A stretch of 64,000 nt of DNA from Oscillospiraceae bacterium (GCA_015067945.1 SVLM01000002.1:62001-126000), one strand, 5' to 3'. Positions 6,440-18,900 are shown, counted from the stretch's first letter. Notes: generated from the letters alone by a model not told the origin. Made by a program: numbers and translations.

Positions 6440-8943
6440 TCTTCCGTCTCCTGAGAGTCCAGATTCTCCACCCGTTCCATGGATACCAGCTCGTTGCCTT
6501 CCTCAATCCGCATGACGATAACGCCCTGGACATCACGCTTGTAAATATTGATGGTATTGGCCGGGATGCGGATGATGACACCGCCGTTTTCAATGAGCAT
6601 CACATCGTCATTCTCGCCAACCACACGGCAGCCGGCGATGGCACCGGTCTTTGCGGTGATATTGTAGTTCTTCAGACCCTTACCGCCGCGGTTCTGGGGC
6701 ATTTTCTCGCCATCGGGGCCGGTACGGAAGTATTCACTCAGCTCGGTACGCTTACCAAAACCGTTGGTGGTGACGGTCAGCAGGGTCTTACCCTCTTCCA
6801 TCTTTTCCGCACCGATGACATAGTCATCACCGGTCAGGGTAATGCCCTTAACGCCCATGGCGTCACGGCCCATGGGCCGCACATCATTTTCGTTGAAGCA
6901 GATGGCCATACCGTTGCGGGTTGCCAAAATAATGTTATCATTGCCGGTGGTGCGGATCACATTGATCAGGTGATCACCCTCATCCAGGGTCAATGCCCGG
7001 ATACCGCCCTTACGGTTGGTCTTCAGGGCGATGAAGGGAATCCGCTTGACTGTGCCCTCCTTGGTGCACATCATCAGGAATTCGTTTTCGTGGAATTCTC
7101 TGGTGATCACCATGGCGGTGACGGATTCGCCAACCTCCAGAGGCAGAACATTGATGATGGCGGTGCCTCTTGCGGTGCGGCCTGCCTCGGGGATCTGGTA
7201 ACCCTTCCGGTGGTGGACACGACCCTTATCGGTAAAGAACAGAATGTGATCGTGGGTCGAAGCGATGTTCAGGCTCTTCACATAGTCCTCTTCCTTCAGA
7301 TTCTGTGCACTCACGCCTCTGCCGCCACGGCCCTGAGTCCGGTAAGTATCCACGGGCATACGCTTGATATAACCCTGACTCGACAGCGTCAGGACACAAT
7401 CCTCTTCCTCGATCAGGTCTTCGATATCAATTTCGTCCTCAATTTCCTGAATTTCAGTCTTGCGGTCGTCACCAAACTTATCCCGGATCTCGATCAATTC
7501 CTCACGAAGCACGCCCTGGAGCTTGACGGGATCTGCCAGCAGATCCAAATAATAGTTGATCCGCTCCTGCAGCTCGTTGTACTCGTTCTGCAGCTTTTCC
7601 CGATCCAGACCCTGCAGTGCCTTCAGACGCATATCCAAAATTGCCTGAGCCTGGATATCATCCAAGCCGAAACGCTCGCACAGACGCTGCTTGGCGTCGT
7701 CGTAGGCACTGCGGATGATACGGATGACTTCGTCGATATTATCCTGAGCAATCAGCAGACCCTCCAGCAGGTGGGCACGCTCCCGGGCCTTCCGCAGATC
7801 GTACTCCGTACGGCGGGTCAGCACTTCCATCTGATGGTGCAGATATTCGTCGATAATCTGCCGCAGGGACAGAATCTTGGGCTGCTTCTGGTCGTCAACC
7901 AACGCCAGCATAATGATACCGAAGCTAGACTGCAGAGCGGTCTGCTTGAACAGATTATTCAGCACCACCTGAGGGTTGGCATCCTTCTTCAGCTCGATGA
8001 CGATCCGCATACCGATCCGGTCGGACTCGTCTCGAAGGTCGGAGATACCTTCCAGCTTCTTATCCCGAACCTGCTCCGCAATTTTCCGAACCAGCTCGCT
8101 CTTGTTGACCTGATAAGGCAGCTCGGTAACGATGATTCGAACACGGTCTGCACCGAATTCCTCAAATTCCGTCCGGGCACGGACAACCACCTTGCCACGG
8201 CCGGTGGCGTAGGCGGCACGGATGCCGCTGCGGCCCATGATGATGCCGCCGGTGGGGAAATCCGGGCCGGAAATATGCTCCATCAGGTCCACCATGCTGC
8301 ATTCCGGGTCGTCGATCACCGCCACACAGGCGTTGATGACCTCCGTCAGATTGTGGGGCGGAATGTTGGTAGCCATACCAACAGCGATACCGTTGGAGCC
8401 GTTGACCAGCAGGTTGGGGAATCGGCTGGGCAGAACACGGGGTTCTTTCTTGCTTTCGTCGAAGTTGGGATCCCAGTTGACGGTTTCCTTATCGATATCC
8501 CGGAGCATCTCGTTGGAGAGCTTAGAAAGTCTTGCCTCGGTATAACGGTAGGCAGCAGCGGGGTCTCCGTCGATGGAGCCGAAGTTACCCTGACCGTCCA
8601 CCAGCATATAACGCATGGAGAAATCCTGAGCCAGACGAACCATGGCATCGTAAACCGATGCGTCGCCATGGGGGTGATAGCTACCCAGCACAGCACCCAC
8701 GGTGGTTGCGGATTTCTTGTACTTTTTGTCGGAAGTCAGGCCGTCCTCGTACATAGTGTACAGAATACGGCGGTGAACCGGCTTCAGGCCGTCACGAACG
8801 TCGGGCAGGGCACGGCCGACGATGACGCTCATGGCGTATTCGATGTAGGATTTTTCCATTTCGTCCACCAGGTTGGATTCGGTGATCACCTGCTCGGGAA
8901 AGAGAATATCCTCCGGTTTATAGTTACGGTTATGCTTTGCCAT
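6436..8943 (-). CDS. gyrA: DNA gyrase subunit A
   Basis: Breakage-reunion subunit of DNA gyrase (835 residues). The winged-helix domain holds the active-site tyrosine Y134 in [10 protein letters not shown]. The quinolone-determining segment reads [10 protein letters not shown] (residues 90-99), so the position of E. coli Ser83 is Ala95, followed by Ser96; Asp99 matches E. coli Asp87. The C-terminal beta-pinwheel has a GyrA box variant ([11 protein letters not shown]) and an acidic tail. The ATG follows GGAGGTAAATA. The gene is downstream of gyrB in the usual order, but a DUF559 element separates them. The Ala at the Ser83 site resembles the natural mycobacterial sequence and may lower fluoroquinolone affinity (inference). 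Confidence 0.97.
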   Translation of the reverse strand: MAKHNRNYKPEDILFPEQVITESNLVDEMEKSYIEYAMSVIVGRALPDVRDGLKPVHRRILYTMYEDGLTSDKKYKKSATTVGAVLGSYHPHGDASVYDAMVRLAQDFSMRYMLVDGQGNFGSIDGDPAAAYRYTEARLSKLSNEMLRDIDKETVNWDPNFDESKKEPRVLPSRFPNLLVNGSNGIAVGMATNIPPHNLTEVINACVAVIDDPECSMVDLMEHISGPDFPTGGIIMGRSGIRAAYATGRGKVVVRARTEFEEFGADRVRIIVTELPYQVNKSELVRKIAEQVRDKKLEGISDLRDESDRIGMRIVIELKKDANPQVVLNNLFKQTALQSSFGIIMLALVDDQKQPKILSLRQIIDEYLHHQMEVLTRRTEYDLRKARERAHLLEGLLIAQDNIDEVIRIIRSAYDDAKQRLCERFGLDDIQAQAILDMRLKALQGLDREKLQNEYNELQERINYYLDLLADPVKLQGVLREELIEIRDKFGDDRKTEIQEIEDEIDIEDLIEEEDCVLTLSSQGYIKRMPVDTYRTQGRGGRGVSAQNLKEEDYVKSLNIASTHDHILFFTDKGRVHHRKGYQIPEAGRTARGTAIINVLPLEVGESVTAMVITREFHENEFLMMCTKEGTVKRIPFIALKTNRKGGIRALTLDEGDHLINVIRTTGNDNIILATRNGMAICFNENDVRPMGRDAMGVKGITLTGDDYVIGAEKMEEGKTLLTVTTNGFGKRTELSEYFRTGPDGEKMPQNRGGKGLKNYNITAKTGAIAGCRVVGENDDVMLIENGGVIIRIPANTINIYKRDVQGVIVMRIEEGNELVSMERVENLDSQETEE

Positions 8944-8972
8944 TTATTTACCTCCTGAGTGTTCGTATCAAG

Positions 8973-9439
8973 GCCCCCTTGCCTAAAGGGGGCTGTCGCC
9001 GCTGCAAAGCGGTGACTGGGGGATACTACTTCAGTAATCTGCTTTTTACAATTTGATCAATATATTCACATACGCCACGAAAATTTTCAGTAACGGCGTT
9101 ATTTGGTATTCTGATTACCAATAAGTTACGATTCTGAATGATTTCTGTTCGAAATCGGTCTTTTATAAGCCCTTTTTCTTCAAAATGCTGCGATCCGTCT
9201 AATTCGATAACCAGCCTTGCATCATGGCAATAGAAATCAACGATATAGTTATCGATCACCTTTTGCCGCAGGAATCGCACGGGATAGTTCCGTAAAAAAT
9301 CATACCAAAGATGTCGTTCCTCTTTTGTCATATTTTTACGGAGTTTTATAGCGTTTTCCGTTAATTCGGAATTGTGTTTTCTATCCACACGCAATCCCCC
9401 CGGCTGCTTCGCAGCCACCCCCCTTTAGGCAAGGGGGGC
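8973..9439. mobile_element. DUF559-encoding double-hairpin element A (gyrA/gyrB junction)
   Basis: Left end: hairpin CCCCCTTGCCTAAAGGGGG, second hairpin GTCGCCGCTGCAAAGCGGTGAC, then TGGGGGAT. The right end, read on the minus strand, has hairpin CCCCCCTTGCCTAAAGGGGGG, second hairpin GGCTGCGAAGCAGCC, then GGGGGGAT. The two ends are therefore inverted copies with the same architecture, and the only gene between them is a DUF559 nuclease. The same layout recurs in element B (11406-11864) with different loop sequences. Confidence 0.75.
9026..9388 (-). CDS. DUF559 (Vsr/PD-(D/E)XK-like) endonuclease-domain protein, copy A
   Basis: Small protein (120 residues from GTG 9388; an upstream in-frame ATG at 9418 would add ten residues encoded by the terminal repeat). 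DUF559 proteins are predicted PD-(D/E)XK nucleases related to Vsr. Visible motifs: a TKEERHLWYDFLRN helix, RFLRQKVIDNYIVDFYC (conserved Asp), RLVIELDGSQH (the E-x-D core), and a late LLVIRIPN strand. GTG 9388 is preceded by GGGGGGAT from the inverted repeat, which can act as ribosome site, exactly as for copy B. Copies A and B align throughout but differ at about half their positions, so they are not a recent duplication. The biological role of such stand-alone DUF559 proteins is not established. Confidence 0.78.
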   Translation of the reverse strand: MDRKHNSELTENAIKLRKNMTKEERHLWYDFLRNYPVRFLRQKVIDNYIVDFYCHDARLVIELDGSQHFEEKGLIKDRFRTEIIQNRNLLVIRIPNNAVTENFRGVCEYIDQIVKSRLLK

Positions 9440-9443
9440 TTTT

Positions 9444-11864
<2,421 letters not shown>

Positions 11865-12954
11865 AAGATTTTTCACTTTTCCTTTTTCAATTTCAATAGT
11901 TTTACCCAATTTGGTAAATCTTCCGGGTTCGCAGCAGGTAATGAACACCTGACCGGAGACGATTTTATTCAGCACGAAATCCTGCCGGCCGGGATCCAGC
12001 TCAGAAAGCACATCGTCCAGCAGCAAAATCGGCTCTTCTCCCGACTCCCGACGCATCAACTCCCGCTGGGCCAGCTTCAGGCTGATGGCCGCGGTGCGGG
12101 TCTGTCCCTGAGAGCCGTAGGCCTTCAGGTCGATGCCGGAAAGGTACACGGAAAAATCATCCTTATGAGGGCCGGTCAGACATTGGCTGGATTCCAATTC
12201 TGCCCGGTAGTGACTGTTCAAATGCTCTAAAAGTGCGTCATTCAATTCTCCCACGGGAGCGAAGGGGTCTTTGACGGTGGAAACCGTCTTGTATTCCAGG
12301 GTAAAATCCTCCGCACCGCCGGAAAATTGGCTGTGGTATTCTCCTGCCGCCTTGCCCAGACTCTCGTAAAACCGGGCCCGGTAGGAGATCAGCAACGCTC
12401 CCACCTGACACAGCCGGGCATTGTACTCCGGCAGTATCTCCAAAAGGGCGGGATTTTCGTGGCGATCCTTTAAAATCCGGTTTTTCTGCTCCAAAATCCG
12501 GTTATACTCCGCCAGGGCGGCATCGTAATTGGGCCGCAGCTGGCAAAGAGCCTGATCTCCCAGCCGACGCCGGGGTGCGGAACCGGTTTTCAGGACCATC
12601 AGATCCTCAGGGCAGAACAGCACTGTTGAAAGCATGCCGGAAATCTCCGCTGCGGACTTCTTTTTCGCCCCGTTACGCCATAGCTGTCGGGGCTTTGCAC
12701 CGGGAAACAGCACCCAGCGAAGGGATTGCTGCCGCTCCTGGGAGAAGAGATTGCCCTGAATTTCCGCGAAATCAGCGTGAAAACGTACCATTTCCCCGGT
12801 CTTTTGGGCACGAAAGCTCTTTCCTGAGCCAAGATAGGCGATGGCCTCCAGCAGATTGGTCTTTCCCTGGGCGTTATCGCCCACGATCAGGTTCACGCCG
12901 GGATAGAAGGAAAGCTGCAGCTGCTCATAGTTCCGGAAATCCCGGAGAGAAATA

Positions 12955-13206
12955 TCACAAAGCCGCATGGATGCTGATGAGGTAGGTCTGGCCTTCGTAG
13001 GTAAATTTATCGCCGGGGTACAGCTTTTTGCCCCGCATGGTGCAAACTTCGCCATTAACCGACACAAAGCCCTCCTGAATTTCTGCCTTGGCGGCACCGC
13101 CGGTGGGCAGGATATTGGCCAGCTTCATGGCGGATTCCAGCTTGATAAATTCCGTGCCGATGACCACCGGAATGCTGTTATCCTTGCGTTTTACGGTTAC
13201 TTTCAT
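12955..13206 (-). CDS. yaaA: S4-domain RNA-binding protein YaaA/RlbA
   Basis: An 83-residue single-domain S4-type RNA-binding protein, conserved between dnaN and recF in Firmicutes. The S4 fold is visible in FIKLESAMKLANILPTGGAA...VSVNGEVCTMRGKKLYPGD. A role in ribosome biogenesis has been proposed for the family. The 3' end overlaps the recF start by 14 bp, so the two are co-translated. A CATTGCGAGG element has inserted between it and dnaN. Confidence 0.88.
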   Translation of the reverse strand: MKVTVKRKDNSIPVVIGTEFIKLESAMKLANILPTGGAAKAEIQEGFVSVNGEVCTMRGKKLYPGDKFTYEGQTYLISIHAAL

Positions 13207-13227
13207 AGTAGACTCCTGTTACTGTCA

Positions 13228-13376
13228 TGTCATTGCGAGGAGTAGCGAAGCGAATCTAAATCAACAATTGCGTAAGCAATTACAATAGAAATGTAAAGCT
13301 CGACGTGGCAATCTCCTAAATATTTCTCCTGACGAGGGGATTGCCACGCCAGTTTGCGAACTGGCTCGCAATGACA
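13228..13376. repeat. CATTGCGAGG / CAATGACA element with long arm
   Basis: Outer arms TGTCATTGCGAGG and CTCGCAATGACA. One arm carries a ~65-bp module (AGCGAAGCGAATCTAAATCA, then CAATTGCGTAAGCAATTA and so on) that recurs at 16525, 27620, 31727, 39252, 41905 and 44845. It lies between dnaN and yaaA, 6 bp from the dnaN stop. Confidence 0.88.
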
Positions 13377-13382
13377 TAAATT

Positions 13383-14492
13383 TTAGCTATTCTTAATTCT
13401 TACCGGCAGGACCATGTAGGAATAGTCATACTTCTCCTCCGCCGGGGTCAGAACGATGGGGCTCAGGCCATTGGTCAGCTCCAGCACGACCTCCTCGGAG
13501 GGGATCACACGCAGAGCCTCCGCCAAATACCGGACATTGAAGCCGATTTCCAGCTCCTTGCCGTCGCCGGCGATGGAGCAGCGGTCCTCTGCAGCACCGA
13601 TGACCGTATTGGTCTTTACCTGCAGCTCCTGATTGCCAAAGATGCAATGCACCGGTCTTTGATACTTCTCGGAAACCACCAGACCCACACGCTCAATGGA
13701 AGATGCCAGATCGGAAACATTGGCCACCAGCTTTACGGGGCAGTTGGTGGGAACCACCTTCCGCCAATCCAGGAAATCGCCCTCCAGCAGACGGCAAACC
13801 AGTGTGGCATCGCCGATCTGATAGAGAATGTGCTTGGGGCCTAAGGTAAAGGATGCGTCTTCCTCTGTGTCGGTGAGAATTTTTTCCACTTCCTTCAGGC
13901 TCTGTGCAGGCACAACATAGCTCAGGGTGCGGCCAATGGAGCTGTCTGCGTGCCAGGTACGGCGAGCCAGACGGAAGCCGTCCACGGCGATGGCGGAAAC
14001 GCCATCGTCCTCCACCTCAAATTTCACACCGGTCAGCACCGGGCGGCCCTGATTTTCGGAAACGGCAAAGATTGTGCCGCCAATCAGCTCCTTCAGAGCA
14101 TTCTGGGGGATGTAGATGGCACGGCCGCTGTCCACGTCCGGCAGCTCCGGGTAATCCTCGGCACTTTCTGCACTGATGGCAAAGGAGGCGTAGCCGCTGC
14201 GGATGGAAACCTTATAATTTTCGTCCACCACTACGGTAACGGGGCCTTCCGGCAGACGGCGGATAATGTCGGCAAACAGTCTTGCAGGCAGAATGCAGGT
14301 ACCAACCTCGGTAACCTCGGCATCGATCTGGTAGGAAATGGCCGTCTCCATATTGTAGCCGGTCAGAATCAGGCCGTCTCCTGCACGGCAGAAGATGCCC
14401 TCCAAAACAGACAGACTGCTTTTCTGAGCAACGGTACGGCTGGCAATACTCAGTCCCTGAGCCAGCATACTTTTTTCACAGGTAAAACGCAT
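13383..14492 (-). CDS. dnaN: DNA polymerase III subunit beta (sliding clamp)
   Basis: Ring-shaped processivity clamp of the replicative polymerase (369 residues, usual length, three repeated clamp domains). Typical stretches are SVLEGIFCRAGDGLILTGYN, an early LPARLFADIIRRLPEG, GRPVLTGVKFEV, and the C-terminal YSYMVLPVRI hydrophobic pocket strand. ATG 14492 (MRFTCEK) is preferred to ATG 14498 because GAAAGGA lies 8 nt upstream of the former and only 2 nt upstream of the latter. The gene lies directly downstream of the oriC intergenic region behind dnaA. Confidence 0.96.
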   Translation of the reverse strand: MRFTCEKSMLAQGLSIASRTVAQKSSLSVLEGIFCRAGDGLILTGYNMETAISYQIDAEVTEVGTCILPARLFADIIRRLPEGPVTVVVDENYKVSIRSGYASFAISAESAEDYPELPDVDSGRAIYIPQNALKELIGGTIFAVSENQGRPVLTGVKFEVEDDGVSAIAVDGFRLARRTWHADSSIGRTLSYVVPAQSLKEVEKILTDTEEDASFTLGPKHILYQIGDATLVCRLLEGDFLDWRKVVPTNCPVKLVANVSDLASSIERVGLVVSEKYQRPVHCIFGNQELQVKTNTVIGAAEDRCSIAGDGKELEIGFNVRYLAEALRVIPSEEVVLELTNGLSPIVLTPAEEKYDYSYMVLPVRIKNS

Positions 14493-14498
14493 ATACAT

Positions 14499-14750
14499 TT
14501 TCCTTTCTGTGTATATAATAATGATAAATAAATATATAATATGCTTAGTGGTTGTAGTAGTAGAGAAAACTTATGTGGAAAAGTCGGTTTTCTCTTACTG
14601 CCGCAACGACTTTTTATCCACAGGCAATTTTGGATAATTCATAACTTTTCCACAAAAGCCCGGTGATAACTTTTTGTGATGAGTTATTCACAGGAAATTA
14701 TTCCACATTCCACAGCCGGTTGTGGATAATTTTTACTACTGACAATTTTT
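14499..14750. other. Replication origin oriC (dnaA-dnaN intergenic)
   Basis: About 250 bp between dnaA and dnaN without a gene. Perfect DnaA boxes TTATCCACA are at 14614-14622 (+) and 14721-14729 (-). One-mismatch boxes are at 14574-14582, 14646-14654 and 14684-14692. The AT-only stretch around 14512-14543, next to dnaN, is a candidate unwinding element. Further one-mismatch boxes upstream of dnaA (16164-16172, 16182-16190) would give a bipartite origin as in Bacillus. Identification rests on gene context plus box density. Confidence 0.88.
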
Positions 14751-16070
14751 TTACAACAGCGAATTGATATTGGCGGTAATATCCCGGACGTTGTTCTGCA
14801 TGGTGGTATTGCCCTTTTTCAGCTCGGATTCCACCTTGGTAATGGCGTACAGCACCGTTGTGTGATCCCGGGCGAATTGCTGGCCGATGTCCGGCAGGCT
14901 CAGGTTGGTCAGCTTCCGCACCAGGTACATGGCCACCTGACGGGGTTCTGCGATTCCCTTGCTTCGCTGGGAGCCACGCAGAGCCACCTCATCCACGGAG
15001 TAGAATTTACAGACCTGACTGATGATCAGGCTGGGCGTAGGCAGCGTGTTGCACTCTACCTTGAACATATCGTTGATGGCCCGGGAAACATTGGGCAGAT
15101 CCAGAGGCATATTATCCAGCTGACGGAAGGCCATGATCTTCTTCACCGTGCCCTCCAGCTGACGGATGTTGTTGGTGATATTGATGGCGATGTAGTTACA
15201 CACCTCGTCATCCAGCTCCAGTCCCAAATCCTTGGCACGCTCCCGGATGATGGCCATGCGGGTTTCGTAATCCGGTGGCTGGATATCCGTGATCAGACCC
15301 CAGAGGAAGCGGCTCTTAAGTCGATCCTGCAGGGTGAGCATATCGTCGGGCTTCCGGTCGGCAGTCAGGACGATTTGCTTGCGATCCTCGTAAAGCTTGT
15401 TAAAGGTATGGAAAAATTCCTCCTGCATACCTTCCTTACCGGCGATGAACTGGATGTCATCCACCAGAAACAGATCCGCACCCCGGTATTTGTTCCGGAA
15501 TTCGGCATTTTTACCGGTCTGGATGGCGGTAATCAGCTCGTTGGCGAACTGGTCGCCCTTGATGTACACGATGTTGGCGTTGGGATTTTTCTTACGCAGA
15601 CCGTTGGCGATGGCATACAGCAGGTGGGTCTTACCCACGCCGGGAGGGCCATAGATAAACAAAGGGTTATAGACCTGACCGGGGTGATTGGTCACAGCCA
15701 GAGCAGCACTGTGTGCCAGCCGGTTAGAGCTGCCGACGATGAAATTATCGAAGGAGAACAGAGGGTTAAAGTCGCCGGTACCGGATTCGTTACCGTCATC
15801 CTTTTTGTAGTACTCCTCTTTCTCTTTTTCGCCAAAGACCATAACTTTGGCATCGGAATCAAACAGCTCCTTCAGAGCGTCCTGAATATGGGCCGTGTAA
15901 CGGCGTTGAATAATGCCCTGATGGAATTCATTGGGGGTGAAGAGGATCAGCTTTTCGTTGTCCATTTCCAGGACTTCGGTTTCCTCAAAAAAGGACGAGA
16001 TCACGGTGGAAGTAAATTGCTCTTCCAGATAGAGGATGATCTTCGCCCAAGCATAAGAAGCAGTGGACAT
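14751..16070 (-). CDS. dnaA: Chromosomal replication initiator protein DnaA
   Basis: AAA+ initiator that binds DnaA boxes and opens oriC (439 residues). Domain I spans ~residues 1-80, with a short linker. Domain III carries Walker A (IYGPPGVGKTHLLYAI), Walker B (LFLVDDIQFIAG) and sensor motifs. Domain IV carries the helix-turn-helix signature (FARDHTTVLYAITKVE region). The ATG at 16070 (MSTASYAWAKI) follows AAAGGAG; the in-frame ATG further upstream lacks a ribosome site. Transcription and the dnaN/yaaA/recF/gyr block all run on the minus strand. Confidence 0.97.
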   Translation of the reverse strand: MSTASYAWAKIILYLEEQFTSTVISSFFEETEVLEMDNEKLILFTPNEFHQGIIQRRYTAHIQDALKELFDSDAKVMVFGEKEKEEYYKKDDGNESGTGDFNPLFSFDNFIVGSSNRLAHSAALAVTNHPGQVYNPLFIYGPPGVGKTHLLYAIANGLRKKNPNANIVYIKGDQFANELITAIQTGKNAEFRNKYRGADLFLVDDIQFIAGKEGMQEEFFHTFNKLYEDRKQIVLTADRKPDDMLTLQDRLKSRFLWGLITDIQPPDYETRMAIIRERAKDLGLELDDEVCNYIAINITNNIRQLEGTVKKIMAFRQLDNMPLDLPNVSRAINDMFKVECNTLPTPSLIISQVCKFYSVDEVALRGSQRSKGIAEPRQVAMYLVRKLTNLSLPDIGQQFARDHTTVLYAITKVESELKKGNTTMQNNVRDITANINSLL

Positions 16071-16148
16071 AATTGGCTCCTTTCGATAGATTCTGGTCAA
16101 AATAAACGGTTTCAAAACCCTAAAAAAATGCATAATTTCTCACCGTAA

Positions 16149-16177
16149 ATTTTACCACATTCTTGTGGAAAAAACAA
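16149..16177 (-). promoter_or_regulatory. dnaA promoter with embedded DnaA box
   Basis: On the minus strand, TTGTTT (16177-16172), a 17-bp spacer and TAAAAT (16154-16149). A one-mismatch DnaA box (16164-16172) lies between the two promoter elements and another (16182-16190) just upstream, which fits autoregulation by DnaA (inference). Confidence 0.65.
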
Positions 16178-16379
16178 GTCTTTTTCCACAGATACAATAT
16201 AAAAAAAGTAAAAACAGAAAGATTCTCAAAGCCGGCCGGAAAAATGAGAATGCGACCCTCCTCTCAGCGTGAAATTAACCGCCTCTGGCCTTTCTGTAAG
16301 TAATGAAAAGTTGTTTAAAAGTTGCATCCAATTGTGCAACGAAACAGAAAAATTTAAAAAAATTCCTATGGTCAGGATT

Positions 16380-16639
16380 GTAGAGGCGGCCATTGGCCAA
16401 ATCTTGTGTCATTGCAAGGCCTGAAAGGCCGTGGCAATCCCCCGTCGGATCTGTCATTGCGAGAGTTTCGTAGAAACTCGTGGCAATCCCCCGGTTAGGG
16501 AAAAGACTAAGGAGATTGCCACGGTCGTGCTTCGCATTTCTATTGTAATTGCTTAACGCAATTGTTGATTTAGATTCGCTTCGCTACTCCTTCGCAATGA
16601 CAATAAATGGTATCGCGGACGAGCAATGCTCGCCCCTAC
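16380..16639. repeat. Cluster of palindromic elements upstream of dnaA
   Basis: In order: a GTAG-type half unit GTAGAGGCGGCCATTGGCC (16380-16398); a truncated CATTGCAAGG element (16406-16445); a full CATTGCGAGG/CAATGACA element with the long-arm module (16452-16602); and a unit GCGGACGAGCAATGCTCGCC followed by CCTAC (16615-16639). The remaining 16200-16375 is AT-rich, with no gene seen. Confidence 0.82.
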
Positions 16640-16649
16640 GCAATGACAA

Positions 16650-16678
16650 AAAAGACGCACCCGGATGGGTGCGTCCTT
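16650..16678 (-). terminator. Intrinsic terminator after rsmG
   Basis: Minus-strand stem GGACGCACCC / GGGTGCGTC followed by TTTTTTGTC, immediately after the rsmG stop. Confidence 0.85.
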
Positions 16679-16680
16679 GC

Positions 16681-17382
16681 TTACAGCGGATTTTGTTTGA
16701 TTTTGGCGTAACGCCGGGGGTACTGTGCCGGGGTGGGTGCGATCTTCCGCAGAACGATCACCGAATGGGTGGCTCCGTCTACGGAAAAATCCAAAATTTT
16801 CTCCACCTGCAGTCCCAGTCGCTTGATTGCGGTTTTGGCTTCGTCCAGTTCCTCCCGGGCGGCAGAGCCCTTCATGGCCAGCACCGCACCGCCCACCTTT
16901 ACAAAGGGTGCGGTCAGCTCCAGCAGGATGTTCAGCCGGGCAACGGCCCGGGATGTGGCGTAATCAAAGGATTCCCGGACCTTCGGTGCGGCCTCCTCGG
17001 CTCTTGCGGTGACGCATTCGGCCTGAATCCCCAGAGTGGGCAGGATCTCCTGAAGCCACTTAACACGCTTTCCTAGGCTGTCCAGCAGGGTCACACGGGT
17101 GCTTGGGCAGCCGATCGCTACCGGCACACCGGGAAATCCCGCACCGCAGCCCACATCGATCAGGGTTTTCCCCTCCAGCTGGGCGGCACATAGTACCGAC
17201 AGAGAGTCCAGCAGGTGGAGCTTTGCCACAGCGGAAGGCTCGGTAATGGCGGTGAGGTTCATCACCTCATTTTGCCTGACCACCGCCTCGCCGAAGGCAC
17301 AAAGGGTATCAATCTGCTCATCGGACAGCGTCAGCCCCAGCTCCGGCAGGCCTGATAGCAGCGTTTGTTTCATCAGACCCAT
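16681..17382 (-). CDS. rsmG: 16S rRNA (guanine527-N7)-methyltransferase RsmG (GidB)
   Basis: SAM-dependent methyltransferase of the 530 loop of 16S rRNA; its loss gives low-level streptomycin resistance in other bacteria. The 233-residue protein has motif I DVGCGAGFPGVPVAIG, motif II VTLLDSLGKRVKWLQ and the catalytic-region SFDYATSRAVARL. The start ATG 17382 (MGLMKQ) follows GGGAGG and lies one base beyond the stop of the DUF3810 gene, so the genes are coupled. In most Firmicutes it follows mnmE/mnmG; those genes are absent here. Confidence 0.94.
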   Translation of the reverse strand: MGLMKQTLLSGLPELGLTLSDEQIDTLCAFGEAVVRQNEVMNLTAITEPSAVAKLHLLDSLSVLCAAQLEGKTLIDVGCGAGFPGVPVAIGCPSTRVTLLDSLGKRVKWLQEILPTLGIQAECVTARAEEAAPKVRESFDYATSRAVARLNILLELTAPFVKVGGAVLAMKGSAAREELDEAKTAIKRLGLQVEKILDFSVDGATHSVIVLRKIAPTPAQYPRRYAKIKQNPL

Positions 17383-17383
17383 G

Positions 17384-18544
17384 TCAGCCTCCCAGATCCA
17401 CCTGATTTTTGTCCAGGGGGTCAAACTGCTGCACCTCGTCCTGATGCTCCGGCAGGTAGATCTCCTGAATGTGCCAGCTTACCAGCAGGTCGCAGACCTG
17501 ACCGTAGGATGCTGTGCCCTGATCATCGCCACTGACTTTGATATAGGTATCGTTGACGGAATTGGCCATATTTGAAGCCTTTTCGTCCATATTTGCATTG
17601 AAATAGGCCTTGTAATCCGCCAAATCCGAGCGAAGCTGGTCGTTGATGCCGTCAAAAATCTGATTTGCGGCATTGCTTGCGGCGGAGGTACCTACGGAAA
17701 CCAGAGCATTGTAGCAGTAGCGGAAGGCCATAAAATAGCCGGAATACTGGAATACGGGATCGTCGTGGACCCGGCATGCCAAAAATGCCGACAGATTGGC
17801 ATCTCGCTCGTAGCTGATGCACATCCGGTGTGCCATTTCGTGGCACATGGTAAAGGGAATGCTCACCACGGGAATATTGGGATTGACGGCGGCTTCGCCT
17901 GTCAGGGGCATGGTGATGCCGGTAATACCCATGGATGTGTACCAATCGGCCCATCCCAGCTCCTTGACCGGTGTGGTAGAGCCGGCAAATACTGCGTAGG
18001 AATATTCATAGGTCAGTGTTTCAAAGCCCTGACCGGCGGCATTTGCCATCTCGGCGAAGCTGGGGTACTGGGGCTTTCCGGCCTCGTCCCTGGGAATTTG
18101 GGTAGCCAATTCGTTGGCCATATCCCGGAAATAGGTGGTAGCCTCTGCCAATTCTGTGGTGGAATAGGGATGGTCGGCAACGGTCAGGCGAATGTCATCG
18201 GCCAGAGGGCCGGCGTAGCTGTTCAGGCCGTAAAGACCGGTATGGAGCGTAAAAATCAGCATTACCCCGGCCAGAACCCAGCCCAGCCATTGGAAAAAGT
18301 TCCATTTCAAAACGATCATCAGCACCACAGTGGCGATGACGATGACCACCAGCATCACCAGCAGAACCTGCCAAAGGCAGAAGGATGCACCGGCGGTCCA
18401 GTCGGCAAGGGTGCTTTGGATCAGTCGGGTAAAATAGGGGTAGATCATGTCCACAAGGACAGTGTGAGCCTTTGCAAACTCCATCAATGCCCAGGTGATG
18501 GCACCCAAAAGACCGGCTGCCAGATAACCACGCCAATATTTCAA
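17384..18544 (-). CDS. DUF3810 membrane protein with HExxH motif
   Basis: A 386-residue membrane protein of the DUF3810 family. Three hydrophobic segments (roughly residues 5-25, 50-85 and 90-110) precede a large domain containing TMCHEMAHRMC, a zinc-protease-type HExxH motif, with a possible third ligand further on. No substrate is known; a membrane-bound metalloprotease is the natural inference. The start is taken as TTG 18544 (LKYWRGYL, read as Met) because AAGGAGG lies 8 nt upstream; the longer ORF from 18604 includes that ribosome site inside the reading frame. It is co-transcribed with rsmG. Confidence 0.75.
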   Translation of the reverse strand: MKYWRGYLAAGLLGAITWALMEFAKAHTVLVDMIYPYFTRLIQSTLADWTAGASFCLWQVLLVMLVVIVIATVVLMIVLKWNFFQWLGWVLAGVMLIFTLHTGLYGLNSYAGPLADDIRLTVADHPYSTTELAEATTYFRDMANELATQIPRDEAGKPQYPSFAEMANAAGQGFETLTYEYSYAVFAGSTTPVKELGWADWYTSMGITGITMPLTGEAAVNPNIPVVSIPFTMCHEMAHRMCISYERDANLSAFLACRVHDDPVFQYSGYFMAFRYCYNALVSVGTSAASNAANQIFDGINDQLRSDLADYKAYFNANMDEKASNMANSVNDTYIKVSGDDQGTASYGQVCDLLVSWHIQEIYLPEHQDEVQQFDPLDKNQVDLGG

Positions 18545-18680
18545 AGGAATGACCTCCTTTTTTGGAAAAATGTGAAAGGGATATACCTTCTCATAGTATA
18601 GCACATTTTTTACCGCTTGTCTGCCCCTATTTTATAATTTTTCGTAAATTCATTGTATATGTCATCCTTCGGTAGGACTT

Positions 18681-18798
18681 GTAGGGGCGGCCATTGGCCA
18701 AATATTGTGTCATTGCGAGGAGCCGTAGGCGACGCGGCAATCTCCTAATTGTTTCTCCTCACCGGGGGATTGCCACGGCCTGCGGCCTCGCAATGACA
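18681..18798. repeat. GTAG-type half unit plus CATTGCGAGG element
   Basis: 18681-18700 is GTAGGGGCGGCCATTGGCCA; 18708-18798 is a short-armed CATTGCGAGG/CAATGACA element (inner arms GTAGGCGAC and GGCCTGCGGCC-type hairpins). Nothing else is seen in 18545-18870. Confidence 0.82.
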
Positions 18799-18871
18799 AA
18801 AATCGGTAATGCGGACGGGCAATGATAACAACCTACGCCCAACTATGACAAGGAGGTGCTTACAAACGGGG

Positions 18872-18900
18872 TTGTCCTTCTCTGCTTTGTGTGCTACAAT
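18872..18900 (+). promoter_or_regulatory. Promoter of the acyltransferase gene
   Basis: TTGTCC (18872-18877), a 17-bp spacer and TACAAT (18895-18900), 30 bp before the start codon. Confidence 0.7.

Noticed and set aside
6970-8958. 662-codon open frame on the plus strand opposite gyrA
   Set aside because: It is antisense to a certain gyrA gene; the composition (many His/Gln/Asn, no domains, no ribosome site) is that of a codon-bias shadow.
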